Shown here in pieces: positions 36,833 through 45,860 of a stretch of DNA of 64,000 nucleotides. The translations under genes and the position numbers were made by a program. Source of the DNA: Sphingomonas sp. TREG-RG-20F-R18-01 (lineage in GTDB: Bacteria > Pseudomonadota > Alphaproteobacteria > Sphingomonadales > Sphingomonadaceae); contig NZ_JAKNQQ010000006.1 of assembly GCF_022662475.1 (NCBI RefSeq), forward strand, positions 228,459-292,458. The letters run 5' to 3'. The notes under the pieces were generated by a model. That model did no database searches and had not been told where the DNA came from. It worked only from the letters and a program-made list of their open reading frames with translations. The number at the start of each line of letters is the position of its first letter. The first letter of the stretch is position 1.

Positions 36833-39814
36833 TCAGAACTTGTACGTGATGCCCAGGTAATAATCACGACCGTAGCGCTGGTAATCGATCACCTGGCGCG
36901 GGTCGTTGTTCTGGTAGGTCACGAACGGACGATCGGTCAGGTTCTTCGCCTGTGCCAGGATCGCGAAGTTCTTGAGGAACCCGCTCTGGAACTCATAGCC
37001 GATCTGCGCATCGAGAATGCCCTCGGACTGCGCCGTGCGGTAGGTCGGCGTTGCCGACAAACCCGCGACTTCGGCTAGGAAGGACGAGCGGTACCGATAG
37101 TTCACGCGTGCCTGGAAGCCATGCTTCTCGAAATACACCGTGCCGCTGCCGGTCCACTTCGACAGGCCGGGCAGGGTGATCGCCTGCGTCGGGTTGCTGG
37201 CGAACTTGATCGCGGAGTCGGTGTAGTTGCCCGAGACGAACACCCCGAAGCCGTCGAGCGCCGTGGTGATCATCTTGAACGGCACGGAGATCGTGCCCTC
37301 CAGACCGATCACGCTGCCGCGGCCGGTGTTGGCCGGCGCGCTGACCACGCCGTTGGTCAGCTTGTTGTTGATCACGATCGCCTGCTGCGCGGGCGTCAGC
37401 GCAGGAAGGAGCGACGTGAAGTCATAGAAATAGGCGTTGTTCGGGTCCACGAAGTCGGTGAGGTGCTTGTAATAGCCCGACAGCGCGACATAGCCGCCGC
37501 CACGGAAATATTGCTCGAACGACAGATCGATGTTGGTCGACTGATAGGGCTTGAGCGCGACGTTGCCGCCGGTCGAGCTGAACACCGGGTTGAGGCCGGG
37601 GTTGATGTTGCCGAGCTGGATGTTGGAGGTGTTGATCGCAACGTCCTGCGTCACGCGCTCCTGGTCGAGCCGCGGCCGGACCATCGTCTGCGAGGCGCCG
37701 ATCTTGACATAGCCCAGCGGGACCAGCTCGACCGCCATCGTCGCCGACGGCAGCACGTTGGTGTAGGTCACCTTCTGCGACGCGGGCGCATTGGTCACGA
37801 CCCCGCTGACGACGCTGGCGATCTGCCCGTCCGAACGCTGCTCGCTGTGCACGACCTGCGTACCGATCGAGCCCTTCAGCGCCTTGCCGCCGACGTCGCC
37901 GTCGATGTTGATCTTGGCGTAGCCGGTATAGACGTTCTCGATCACGACGTTGTCGCGGACCAGCGAACTGGGGCGGCCGTCATACGCGCTGTTGTAGCTG
38001 TTGTTGTACAGATACAGCGGGTTGAGCGCGAGGGCTGCGGGCACGCCGAGATAGGCGAGCGGGATCGTGCCGATGATCGCCTCGGCCGGGATGGCGGCCG
38101 AGGTCGCGACGCCGTTGCCCACCGCGCAGGTCGTTCCCGTCGCCTTGGGGCACAGGAAGTACGACTGGTAGGCGCTGGTCTTCTCACGTCGGCTGTAATT
38201 GCCGCCGACTTCCCAGCTCTTGACGATGCTGTTCTCGAACTCGCCGTTCAGGCTGGCGCGGAGCGACTTGAGGTCGTCCTTGAAGCTCGGGCGGTTGAGG
38301 AAGCCGGACTGCACCACCGGCGAAGTGCCGTTATAGCCCCAGCCCTGCGGATCGGTCAGCTTGAAGATGTTGGTGTTGGTGTAATCCAGCGTCGGGACGA
38401 TGCGATAGGCGCCGTTGCTCTGCCGCGTCAGGTTGACCGTGTCGCCGATCCCCGAGGCCCCATAACCGGTGCCGGTATAGGTCTCGAGCAGGAAGTCGGT
38501 GCGCTTGGCGTGGCTCCAGCTCGCGTCGACGTTGAGGTGGATCGTCTCGGTCAGCTTGAGGTCGTTGTTCCAGCCGAGCGAATAATTCTCCGCCTTGCGC
38601 TGGTTGTAGTCGTTGCGCTGGATCGCGTGGACGTTGGTGAACTGCAGCGTGTCGGCGAACCCGTCAGACGCGGTAATCGGGCCGCGATGCGCCGACGTTG
38701 CGTAATTGGCGGCAGTCGGGTCGCTGCTGACGTTGCTGTCGAGCGGGAATTCGATGCCGCGCAGGTGCTGCGTTTCCTCGAAGTGCGAATACAGCGCGTC
38801 GAAGGTCGAGTGGAACCGATCGGACGGGCGCCATTCGATGGTTGCGACGCCGCCATACCGCTTCAGTTCGTTCGACTGGACGTAAGGCTTGGCGCCCTGA
38901 ACGACGAACGGGCTCGCTGCGGTGCCCGCGCCGTTATAGCCCCAGGCGTTGTACCGCTCGTCCTGCGACGGCGCCGAGGTCGCCGACCCGCCGATCGCGA
39001 TACCGAGCGTGTCGTTGGCGAACTTGTCGACATAGGTCGCCGATGCGCGATAACCGTAGCGCGTGCCGTCCGGGTTGAGCTTGTCGATCCCGTTCATCTG
39101 GCCACGGGCGCTGATCGCGATCACGCGCTTGCCCTGATCGAGCGGGCGGAGCATCCGCAGGTCGACCGTGCCGGCAATGCCCGCCGCGATCAGCGAGGCG
39201 TCGGCCGACTTGTAGACGTTGACGGTCTTGAAGAATTCCGACGGATATTGGTCGAACTCGACACCACGGTTGTCGCCGACGGTGACCTGCTCGCGGCCGT
39301 TGAGCAGCGTGGTCGAGAAGTCCGGACCCAGACCGCGGATCGACAGGCGCTGGTCGCGGCCTTCGAGACGCTGCGCAGTGACGCCGGGAAGGCGGGCGAG
39401 CGAGTCCGCGATCGACACGTCGGGCAGCTTGCCGACGTCTTCGGCCGACACGGAGTCGACGATGAGCACCGACTGGCGCTTGATCTTGGCGGAGGAGTCG
39501 AGCCCGGCGCGGATACCGGTGACGACGATGTTCTCGTCGGCAGGCGCGGCAGCGGCAACGGCCTGCGCGGGCGTTTCGGCGGGCGCTGCGGGCTGTGGCG
39601 TGGGGTCGGCCTGGCTGGTGGTCGCCTCGACCTGGGCCTTGGCGGTCGGGTTGGCGTTGGCGGTGGAAGCGGCGTCCTGTGCGACCGCGATCCCCGGCAT
39701 GGCCAGCGCCGCGGCCAGCGCCGTGCTGCTGACGCGCAGGCCAAGCAAGGTGGCGGACAGGCGGCGCGCGGGTGCATTCGCGCAATCTGCGCGGCTCATC
39801 GCTGTATCAATCAT
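36833..39814 (-). CDS. TonB-dependent receptor (alpha-glucan uptake, inferred)
   Basis: A 993-residue outer membrane receptor. It has a signal peptide near residues 20-45 (ending GIAVAQ), an Ala/Pro-rich linker, TonB box-like ENIVVTGIRAG, a plug domain (SVSAEDVGKLPDVSIADSLARLPGVTAQRLEGRDQRLSIRGLG in two conserved blocks) and a long barrel ending in YYLGITYKF with the terminal aromatic Phe. The gene context of amylase and glucosidases suggests import of maltodextrins or starch fragments. ATG 39814 has AAGGGG upstream; ATG 39877 in frame adds 21 residues and is less likely. Confidence 0.9.
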   Translation of the reverse strand: MIDTAMSRADCANAPARRLSATLLGLRVSSTALAAALAMPGIAVAQDAASTANANPTAKAQVEATTSQADPTPQPAAPAETPAQAVAAAAPADENIVVTGIRAGLDSSAKIKRQSVLIVDSVSAEDVGKLPDVSIADSLARLPGVTAQRLEGRDQRLSIRGLGPDFSTTLLNGREQVTVGDNRGVEFDQYPSEFFKTVNVYKSADASLIAAGIAGTVDLRMLRPLDQGKRVIAISARGQMNGIDKLNPDGTRYGYRASATYVDKFANDTLGIAIGGSATSAPSQDERYNAWGYNGAGTAASPFVVQGAKPYVQSNELKRYGGVATIEWRPSDRFHSTFDALYSHFEETQHLRGIEFPLDSNVSSDPTAANYATSAHRGPITASDGFADTLQFTNVHAIQRNDYNQRKAENYSLGWNNDLKLTETIHLNVDASWSHAKRTDFLLETYTGTGYGASGIGDTVNLTRQSNGAYRIVPTLDYTNTNIFKLTDPQGWGYNGTSPVVQSGFLNRPSFKDDLKSLRASLNGEFENSIVKSWEVGGNYSRREKTSAYQSYFLCPKATGTTCAVGNGVATSAAIPAEAIIGTIPLAYLGVPAALALNPLYLYNNSYNSAYDGRPSSLVRDNVVIENVYTGYAKINIDGDVGGKALKGSIGTQVVHSEQRSDGQIASVVSGVVTNAPASQKVTYTNVLPSATMAVELVPLGYVKIGASQTMVRPRLDQERVTQDVAINTSNIQLGNINPGLNPVFSSTGGNVALKPYQSTNIDLSFEQYFRGGGYVALSGYYKHLTDFVDPNNAYFYDFTSLLPALTPAQQAIVINNKLTNGVVSAPANTGRGSVIGLEGTISVPFKMITTALDGFGVFVSGNYTDSAIKFASNPTQAITLPGLSKWTGSGTVYFEKHGFQARVNYRYRSSFLAEVAGLSATPTYRTAQSEGILDAQIGYEFQSGFLKNFAILAQAKNLTDRPFVTYQNNDPRQVIDYQRYGRDYYLGITYKF

Positions 39815-39939
39815 CTGGTATACCCCTTCAAGCGGGCCCAGCCCGCGCATCCTCACGTTCAGTTTCGTCGACGTCATGATCCAGCGTCGATTGCCCTGCG
39901 GTCGCTATATTTCGAGGTGGGGGTTTGCAGAAGGGGCGG

Positions 39940-39951
39940 GCATACGTATTC
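39940..39951. promoter_or_regulatory. LacI-type operator candidate (TonB receptor / lacI divergent region)
   Basis: GCATACGTATTC is a near-palindrome with a central CG, the hallmark of LacI-family operators. A matching site (GCATTCGTATGC) lies at 41796-41807 in the next divergent region, sharing GCATNCGTATNC. The site lies 126 bases before the receptor start and 72 bases before the lacI start. Confidence 0.65.
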
Positions 39952-40023
39952 TCGAAAGCCGCCTCGCCGCCTCATGTCCCGCCGCGCTAGGCGGGGGTGT
40001 ATTTCACGGGACCGGTATTGACC

Positions 40024-41046
40024 ATGGCGAGACGACCGACATCTCTCGATATCGCGCAGCTGGCAGGTGTGTCGCAGCCGACCGTGTCGCGCGCGCTGCG
40101 CGGGGTAAAGACGGTCAATCCGCAAACCCGCGCGCGGATCGAAGCGATCGCCCGCAAGCTGAACTACGCGGTGGACAAAAACGCGTCGAGCCTGCGGACG
40201 CAGTCGGCGAACACGCTGGCACTGTTGTTCTTCGAGGAAGCCGCAGAAGAAGACGGTGCGATCAACCCGTTCTTCCTGTCGATGCTGGGATCAATCACGC
40301 GCGCGTCGGCAAAGGCCGGCTACGACCTGCTGATCTCCTTCCAGCAATTGTCGGGGGATTGGCATGTGGACTATCAGGATAGCCACAAGGCCGACGGGAT
40401 CATCCTGCTTGGCTATGGCGATTACGATACATATCGGGTTCGCCTGGATCATCTTGCGGAGCAGGGATCGCACGTCGTTCGGTGGGGCGCGGTGGGAACG
40501 GGACCCGGCGCGATCACCGTGGGGTCGGACAATCGGGGCGGCGGGGCACTGGCGACCGCGCATCTGATCGCGCAGGGACGACGGAGAATTGCATTTCTCG
40601 GTACGGCGGACAGCCGCTATCCCGAGATCGAGGAACGCTATCGCGGTTATTGTTCGGCCCTGACGGAGGCCGGTTTGCAAGCCGATCCGGCGCTTCGCAT
40701 CGATGCCATCACTTTGGAGGAGGCTGGCCAGGAAGCGGTCGAGGCGCTCGCGCGACGGGGGGCGGTTTACGACGCGATCTTCGCGGCGAGCGACAGCATT
40801 GCGATCGGTGCAATGCGCGCCCTGTCGTCGGCGGGCCGGAGCATTCCGGGGGACGTGGCGATCGTCGGCTTCGACGACATCCCCTCCGCCTCGCTGACCA
40901 GTCCGCCGCTGTCGACGGTCGCGCAGGATGCGCGGCAGGCAGGGGAGACGCTTGTCTCGACCCTGCTCGGCCGGTTGCGGGGAGAAGCGGTGGTGCCGGC
41001 ACCCCTGCCGACGCGGCTGGTGGTCCGGGCCAGCAGCGGCGGGTAG
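40024..41046 (+). CDS. LacI family transcription regulator
   Basis: A 340-residue regulator. The helix-turn-helix SLDIAQLAGVSQPTVSRALRG at the N-terminus and the hinge are typical of LacI/GalR, followed by a periplasmic-binding-protein-like effector domain. ATG 40024 opens the DNA-binding domain. It is divergent from the TonB receptor and sits between two matching operator-like sites, so it probably controls the whole alpha-glucan locus, including the MFS gene. The effector is likely a malto-oligosaccharide or a phosphorylated glucose derivative; this is inferred. Confidence 0.9.
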   Translation: MARRPTSLDIAQLAGVSQPTVSRALRGVKTVNPQTRARIEAIARKLNYAVDKNASSLRTQSANTLALLFFEEAAEEDGAINPFFLSMLGSITRASAKAGYDLLISFQQLSGDWHVDYQDSHKADGIILLGYGDYDTYRVRLDHLAEQGSHVVRWGAVGTGPGAITVGSDNRGGGALATAHLIAQGRRRIAFLGTADSRYPEIEERYRGYCSALTEAGLQADPALRIDAITLEEAGQEAVEALARRGAVYDAIFAASDSIAIGAMRALSSAGRSIPGDVAIVGFDDIPSASLTSPPLSTVAQDARQAGETLVSTLLGRLRGEAVVPAPLPTRLVVRASSGG

Positions 41047-41059
41047 CGGCGCGCGCGCG

Positions 41060-41731
41060 TCAGTCGTCGAACAGGAACAGGTTGAGGGTCAGCCGGCCCG
41101 CGAGCGGGTCGGTGCTCAGGCGCACGTCGGGTGGCAGGTACGCGCAATGAAGGGTGTTTCCCGCGTAGATCAGCGCGCGATTGAACCCGCCCGGCTGAAC
41201 CGCAATCTGTTCGTACAGCGGCGTGTCACCCGCGATATAGGACGGGGGCGGCATACCGTGGGTGCGAACGCCCGCTTCCAGCGCCTGTCGGAACGGATCA
41301 AGCCGCATGGCGTCGACGCTTTCGAACCCGGTCGTCCGCTGCCGGTAAAAGGCCGTGCCGCCTTGCGGACCGTGTCCTAGGAACAGCAACACCGCGATCC
41401 GACGCGACTCCACCCCGTCGAAATGGGGGAGCCGCTGGATCGGCGCGAGTTGCGCCGGATCTGTCGTGACCAGCGAATAATAGGCTTCCGATACGCCCGG
41501 CACGGGGTCCAGACCGAAATGCTCGACGAGCAACGGTGCCACCTTGCGGCGCATGGTTTCCGCAAGGCGGGTCGGGACTTCTGCGCGCACGCCGGGATAA
41601 TGCGGTCCGATTTCGCCCATCCGCAAGGCCGCTGCGTCCTCGCGCAGCAAATCGGGGTCCGGCCAGAAATCGTCGATGACCAGCAGCGGGCGCTGTTCCT
41701 GGCCCTGTCGATGGAGGCGTGGCGTTTGCAT
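41060..41731 (-). CDS. DUF6445-like protein
   Basis: A 223-residue protein with the sequence style of DUF6445 (VIDDFWPDPDLLREDA, PHFDG and NTLHCAYLP), a family with a 2-oxoglutarate-oxygenase-like fold. PHFDG and a downstream His in LHCAY could form an HxD...H iron site. In sphingomonads and Caulobacter such genes accompany TonB receptors and tryptophan-halogenase-like genes. ATG 41731 is chosen because the alternative start at 41809 would place codons over the operator candidate at 41796. It converges with lacI (13-base gap). Function unknown. Confidence 0.7.
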   Translation of the reverse strand: MQTPRLHRQGQEQRPLLVIDDFWPDPDLLREDAAALRMGEIGPHYPGVRAEVPTRLAETMRRKVAPLLVEHFGLDPVPGVSEAYYSLVTTDPAQLAPIQRLPHFDGVESRRIAVLLFLGHGPQGGTAFYRQRTTGFESVDAMRLDPFRQALEAGVRTHGMPPPSYIAGDTPLYEQIAVQPGGFNRALIYAGNTLHCAYLPPDVRLSTDPLAGRLTLNLFLFDD

Positions 41732-41795
41732 GGCGGCGTCTTGGAACGGGCGCGCGGCCCTTCGCAAGTCCCTTGTCGATATGCCGGGTGGCACC

Positions 41796-41807
41796 GCATT
41801 CGTATGC
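41796..41807. promoter_or_regulatory. second LacI-type operator candidate (DUF6445 / MFS divergent region)
   Basis: GCATTCGTATGC has a central CG and one mismatched pair, and shares GCATNCGTATNC with the site at 39940-39951. It lies 64 bases before the DUF6445 start and 94 bases before the MFS start, a position able to control both. Confidence 0.65.
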
Positions 41808-41901
41808 ATTGGGCCGCGGTCTTGTGCCGGGGTGCGCTTGTCGGCACTCAGGCGCGCGACAAGCCGGGCCGACGCGAAGAGCCGGGTACGGGAGGGACGC
41901 G

Positions 41902-43395
41902 TTGAACGACAAACCGGTGCAGGGCTTTGGTGGCCTGTGGAACATCAGCTTCGGCTTCTTCGGCATTCAGATCGGCTTTGCGCTGCAGAATGCCAACATG
42001 AGCCGGATTTTCCAGACGCTGGGCGGGTCGCTGGACGACCTGTCCTATCTGTGGGTCGCGGCGCCACTCACCGGACTGCTCGTCCAGCCGATCATCGGGC
42101 ATTACAGCGACCGGACGTGGAACCGCTTCGGCCGCCGGCGTCCCTATTTCTTTGCAGGAGCCGTCCTCGCCGCGCTCGCGCTGTTCGTGATGCCCGAGGC
42201 AAAGGTGTTGTGGGTCGCCGCACTGACGCTGTGGGTGCTTGATGCGTCGGTAAACGTGTCGATGGAGCCCTTCCGCGCGTTCGTCGGCGACATGCTGCGC
42301 AGGGACCAGCACAGCGCCGGTTATGCGTTGCAGACCGTCTTCATCGGCGCGGGCGCGGTGGTCGGCTCGGTCTTTCCTTTCGCGCTGGCGCATCTCGGCG
42401 TTTCCGAAGCGGCGCTCGGCGGCGTTCCGGATACGGTGCGCTACAGTTTCTGGGTCGGCGGGGCGGCGCTGTTGCTTGCGGTGCTTTGGACCGTCGGCAC
42501 CACCCGGGAATACAGCCCCGAGCAGATGGCGTCGTTCGGCGAACACAGCGCAGCCGCGGATATGCACCAGCCGATGCGCGCGCTGGCAGCGCGCGGACTT
42601 GCGCGGAGCATGGCCTGGATCGCGGCCGGTGCCGCCGTGCTGGTGGCTGTCCCGGTGCTGGCGCTGCAAAAAGAAGTCTATCTGCTCGGCGGCCTGTTGA
42701 TCGCTTATGGCCTGGCGAGTGTGATCGCGATCCGGCGGGTGCGCGCTGGGAATACGGACAATGCGCTGAGCATGATCGTCGGGGACTTCTCCGCCATGCC
42801 GGCGGTGATGAAGCGGCTGGCGCTCGTCCAGTTCTTCAGCTGGTCCGCGCTGTTCATCATGTGGATCTATTCCACCCCGGTGGTCGCGCAATATGCATTC
42901 GGATCGAGCGACCCGGCCAGCGCAGCCTATAACGCGGGGGGTGACTGGGTCGGGGTGCTGTTCGCCGTCTATAACGGCGTCGCGGCGCTGGTCGCGTTGC
43001 TGCTCCTGCCCCGCCTCGCGGCGCGGATCGGGAAGGTACGGACACATATCGTCTGCCTGTTGTGCGGCGCCGCCGCCTTTGCCAGTTTCTTCGTGATCCA
43101 CGATCCCCGCGCGTTAATCCTCAGCGAGGTCGGTATCGGGATCGCCTGGGCATCCATCCTGGCCATGCCGTATGCGATCCTGGCGTCTAGTCTGCCGCAG
43201 GCCAAGCTCGGAATTTACATGGGCCTTTTCAACGTGTTCATCGTCATTCCGCAATTGCTGGTCGCAACGGTCATGGGATCGGTGCTGAAGGCGTTCTTCC
43301 CGACCGAGCCGATCTGGACGATGGGGTTCGCCGCCATCGTCATGCTCCTGGCGGCGGTGGCGATGCTCCGGGTCCCGGAGACGCCAATCGGCTGA
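41902..43395 (+). CDS. MFS sugar transporter (maltose/sucrose SLC45-like)
   Basis: A 497-residue twelve-helix transporter. GHYSDRTWNRFGRRRPYFFAG is the cytoplasmic loop signature of sucrose/maltose transporters (GPH/SLC45-like, including Caulobacter MalY as I recall). It should carry maltose or glucosyl disaccharides across the inner membrane by proton symport. The start is TTG 41902 with GGAGGGA upstream; the in-frame sequence before it lacks membrane character and overlaps DUF6445. It completes the locus: receptor, exported enzymes, importer and cytoplasmic GH13. Confidence 0.88.
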   Translation: MNDKPVQGFGGLWNISFGFFGIQIGFALQNANMSRIFQTLGGSLDDLSYLWVAAPLTGLLVQPIIGHYSDRTWNRFGRRRPYFFAGAVLAALALFVMPEAKVLWVAALTLWVLDASVNVSMEPFRAFVGDMLRRDQHSAGYALQTVFIGAGAVVGSVFPFALAHLGVSEAALGGVPDTVRYSFWVGGAALLLAVLWTVGTTREYSPEQMASFGEHSAAADMHQPMRALAARGLARSMAWIAAGAAVLVAVPVLALQKEVYLLGGLLIAYGLASVIAIRRVRAGNTDNALSMIVGDFSAMPAVMKRLALVQFFSWSALFIMWIYSTPVVAQYAFGSSDPASAAYNAGGDWVGVLFAVYNGVAALVALLLLPRLAARIGKVRTHIVCLLCGAAAFASFFVIHDPRALILSEVGIGIAWASILAMPYAILASSLPQAKLGIYMGLFNVFIVIPQLLVATVMGSVLKAFFPTEPIWTMGFAAIVMLLAAVAMLRVPETPIG

Positions 43396-43540
43396 CCTTA
43401 GTGGGGGGGCGGCGACACCCTGCGCTTTGGCGACGAAAGGGTTCGACTGCACCTCCTGGCGCTTTTCCCGTGCGTACCACGGACCGGAGCGATTATAGCG
43501 GCCGAACCCGACCGGAATTTCATGCTGGGATGATCGTCTT

Positions 43541-44689
43541 TTGCCACCGCCTACCACGATCTTCGAACGCCAGTCGCGGCTCGCCCAGGACTTGGGCGCG
43601 ATCAACCTGGGGCAGGGATTCCCCGACATGGCGGCCGTCGGGCGCGGGCCCGAGGTTTTGCTGGCCGCCGCCGCCCGCGCGCTGACCGAACAGTCCAACC
43701 AGTATCCCCCGATGCGCGGGCTTCCCGTGCTGAAGACTGCGATCGTCGACTATTACGCCCGGGAGCAGGGGCTCGCGCTGCATCCTGACGAAGTCGTCGT
43801 TACTTCCGGCGCGACCGAGGCGCTTGCCGCGGCGTTGCTTGCGCTGGTGCGGCCGGGGGATGAGGTGGTCCTCGTTCAGCCATTGTACGACGCGTATCTC
43901 CCGCTCGTAGCGCGCGCCGGCGGAGTCGCGCGGCTGGTCGACCTGACGCCGCCGCACTGGAGCCTGCCCCTTGCTGCGCTGGCCGAGGCGATCAGTGACA
44001 AGACCCGGGTGCTGTTGCTCAACACGCCGAACAATCCGACCGGCAGTGCGATTGATGCGGACGCGTGGACCGCCATCGCCGCGCTGTGCGAGCGGCACGA
44101 CGTCACGCTGATCTGTGACGAAGTGTGGGAAGGCATGGTCCTAGAAGGCCGCCATCTCTCCCCCTTGGCGATCCCGGCGTTGCGCGCCCGCACGGTCAAG
44201 ATCGGATCGGCAGGCAAGATCTTTTCGCTCACTGGATGGAAGGTCGGCTGGGCCTGCGCCGCGCCGCCCTTGGCGGATGCGATTGCGGCGATGCATCAGT
44301 TCCTGACCTTCACGACCGCGACCCCACTGCAGTGGGCGGTCGCGGAGGGACTGGCGCTGCCGGCGGACTGGCACGACGAACACCGTCAGCCCTATCGCAA
44401 CGCGCGCAATTTTCTGGCCGATCGCCTGACGGCGGCGGGCTATGCGGTGATGCCGGGCGGGGCGACGTGGTTCCTGATCATCGATCTTGCGGCATCGGGG
44501 ATCGCCCTGCGGGACGAGGACTTCGCGCATAGGGCGCTGACCGAGGCCGGGGTGGCGACCATCCCGGTTTCGGCGTTTTATGCGGAGCGCCCGCAGACCG
44601 GCTTCGTCCGGCTGTGCTTTGCCAAGGACGAGGCGACACTTGCGCTTGCTGCCGATCGTCTCGCGGCATTCCGCCGGGTAGTGTCGTGA
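43541..44689 (+). CDS. mtnE: PLP aminotransferase of methionine salvage (MtnE-like)
   Basis: A 382-residue class I aminotransferase. PLP Lys226 lies in SAGKIFSLTGWKVGW, the cofactor-binding NTPNNPTG is near 161-168, and DEVWEG near 193. As first gene of the mtn operon it should convert 4-methylthio-2-oxobutanoate to methionine. Its start seems to be TTG 43541, since no ATG lies in frame nearby. The ribosome site is weak. Without the operon context it could be called a general methionine or kynurenine aminotransferase. Confidence 0.82.
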   Translation: MPPPTTIFERQSRLAQDLGAINLGQGFPDMAAVGRGPEVLLAAAARALTEQSNQYPPMRGLPVLKTAIVDYYAREQGLALHPDEVVVTSGATEALAAALLALVRPGDEVVLVQPLYDAYLPLVARAGGVARLVDLTPPHWSLPLAALAEAISDKTRVLLLNTPNNPTGSAIDADAWTAIAALCERHDVTLICDEVWEGMVLEGRHLSPLAIPALRARTVKIGSAGKIFSLTGWKVGWACAAPPLADAIAAMHQFLTFTTATPLQWAVAEGLALPADWHDEHRQPYRNARNFLADRLTAAGYAVMPGGATWFLIIDLAASGIALRDEDFAHRALTEAGVATIPVSAFYAERPQTGFVRLCFAKDEATLALAADRLAAFRRVVS

Positions 44690-45312
44690 CGACGTTCGAC
44701 GCGGCGACCGACGCGATCATCGCAGTCGGGGCTCGGCTCGATCGTGCCGGGCTGGTTCCGGCAACCGCGGGCAACTATTCGGTGCGCCTGTCCGACGGCA
44801 CGTTCGCGGTGACGGTGTCGGGCGGACACAAGGGACGGCTTGCGCCGGAACAGGTGATGCAGGTCGACGCCGACGGCGTTTCGCTCGACGGCAAGCGGCC
44901 CTCCGCTGAGACATTGCTACACTGCCTGATCTACGCGATCGACGACAGCGCTGGAGGAGTTCTCCACACGCATTCGGTGCCGGGGGTGGTGTTGAGCCGC
45001 GCGCTCCGTGACGTGCGGGAGATCGTGTTCGACGGCTATGAACTGCTCAAGATCTTTCCCGGGATCGACACCCATGCCGCCCGCGTCGCGCTCCCGCTGG
45101 TCGAGAACAACCAGGATATGATGGCGATGGCGGCGGTGCTGCGCCCGTTGCTGACGGCGCAGCACCCGATCGTCCCCGCTTTCTATATCCGGGGCCACGG
45201 ACTGTACGCCTGGGGGCCGACGATTGCCGAGGCGGAACACGTCACCGAAGCCGTGGAGTATCTGCTGGCGTGCGAGTGGGAGACGCTCAAACTCGAAAGG
45301 AGCCGCGCATGA
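44686..45312 (+). CDS. mtnB: methylthioribulose-1-phosphate dehydratase
   Basis: A 208-residue class II aldolase-fold zinc enzyme. The metal ligands His94 and His96 are in VLHTHSVPG, and SAETLLHCL supplies a likely acidic residue. It dehydrates methylthioribulose-1-phosphate to the diketo intermediate. GTG 44686 overlaps the mtnE stop by 4 bases. The gene order E-B-D-C-A supports the assignment. Confidence 0.9.
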   Translation: MTTFDAATDAIIAVGARLDRAGLVPATAGNYSVRLSDGTFAVTVSGGHKGRLAPEQVMQVDADGVSLDGKRPSAETLLHCLIYAIDDSAGGVLHTHSVPGVVLSRALRDVREIVFDGYELLKIFPGIDTHAARVALPLVENNQDMMAMAAVLRPLLTAQHPIVPAFYIRGHGLYAWGPTIAEAEHVTEAVEYLLACEWETLKLERSRA

Positions 45313-45860
45313 CGACCCTGACGCTGTACGACCTCGCCGAGCCGCACGCGTGCTTGCGCGAGACGCGGGACGCCGCCGAGATCGCGACGCTCCTCGCGCC
45401 GCTTGGCATCCGGTTCGAGCGATGGGCCGCAAGCGTGGCGTTACCCGAAGACGCGAGCGACGACGATGTGATCCGCGCTTATCGTCGCGATATCGATCGG
45501 CTGATGGCTGAAGGCGGGTATCGGTCGTGCGACGTCATCCGGTTGTTGCCGGACAATCCCGCGCGCGCGACCCTGCGCACCAAGTTTCTCGACGAGCACA
45601 CCCACGCCGAGGACGAGGTGCGCTTCTTCGTCGAAGGATCGGGCGTCTTCTACATCCGCGGCGCCGATGCCGTCTATGCGCTGGAATGTACGCGCGACGA
45701 TCTGATCGCGGTGCCGGAGGGGACGCGGCACTGGTTCGACATGGGGCCTGCGCCCCGTTTCACCGCGATCCGTCTCTTCGCGGAACCGGATGGGTGGGTG
45801 GCCAGCTTCACCGGGGACGCGATCGCGCGGGGCGTTCCGCTGTACGAAGGGTCGGCATGA
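45309..45860 (+). CDS. mtnD: acireductone dioxygenase
   Basis: A 183-residue cupin. The metal site HTHAEDE (His97, His99, Glu103) plus His141 in TRHWFDMG forms the 3-His/1-Glu set of ARD. With iron it yields the methionine precursor keto acid; with nickel an off-pathway product. The start overlaps mtnB by 4 bases. The nickel/cobalt permease gene next to this operon is on the opposite strand and belongs to the cobalamin operon. Confidence 0.94.
   Translation: MTTLTLYDLAEPHACLRETRDAAEIATLLAPLGIRFERWAASVALPEDASDDDVIRAYRRDIDRLMAEGGYRSCDVIRLLPDNPARATLRTKFLDEHTHAEDEVRFFVEGSGVFYIRGADAVYALECTRDDLIAVPEGTRHWFDMGPAPRFTAIRLFAEPDGWVASFTGDAIARGVPLYEGSA

Noticed and set aside
37121..40021. 966-codon open frame antisense to the TonB receptor gene
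   Set aside because: Its Arg-rich composition and lack of any family motif are typical of a GC-rich shadow frame; the receptor on the other strand is certain.
43396..43540. Possible SAM-type riboswitch before mtnE
   Set aside because: I could not find the conserved core or a convincing pseudoknot; nothing certain is seen in this 145-base region.
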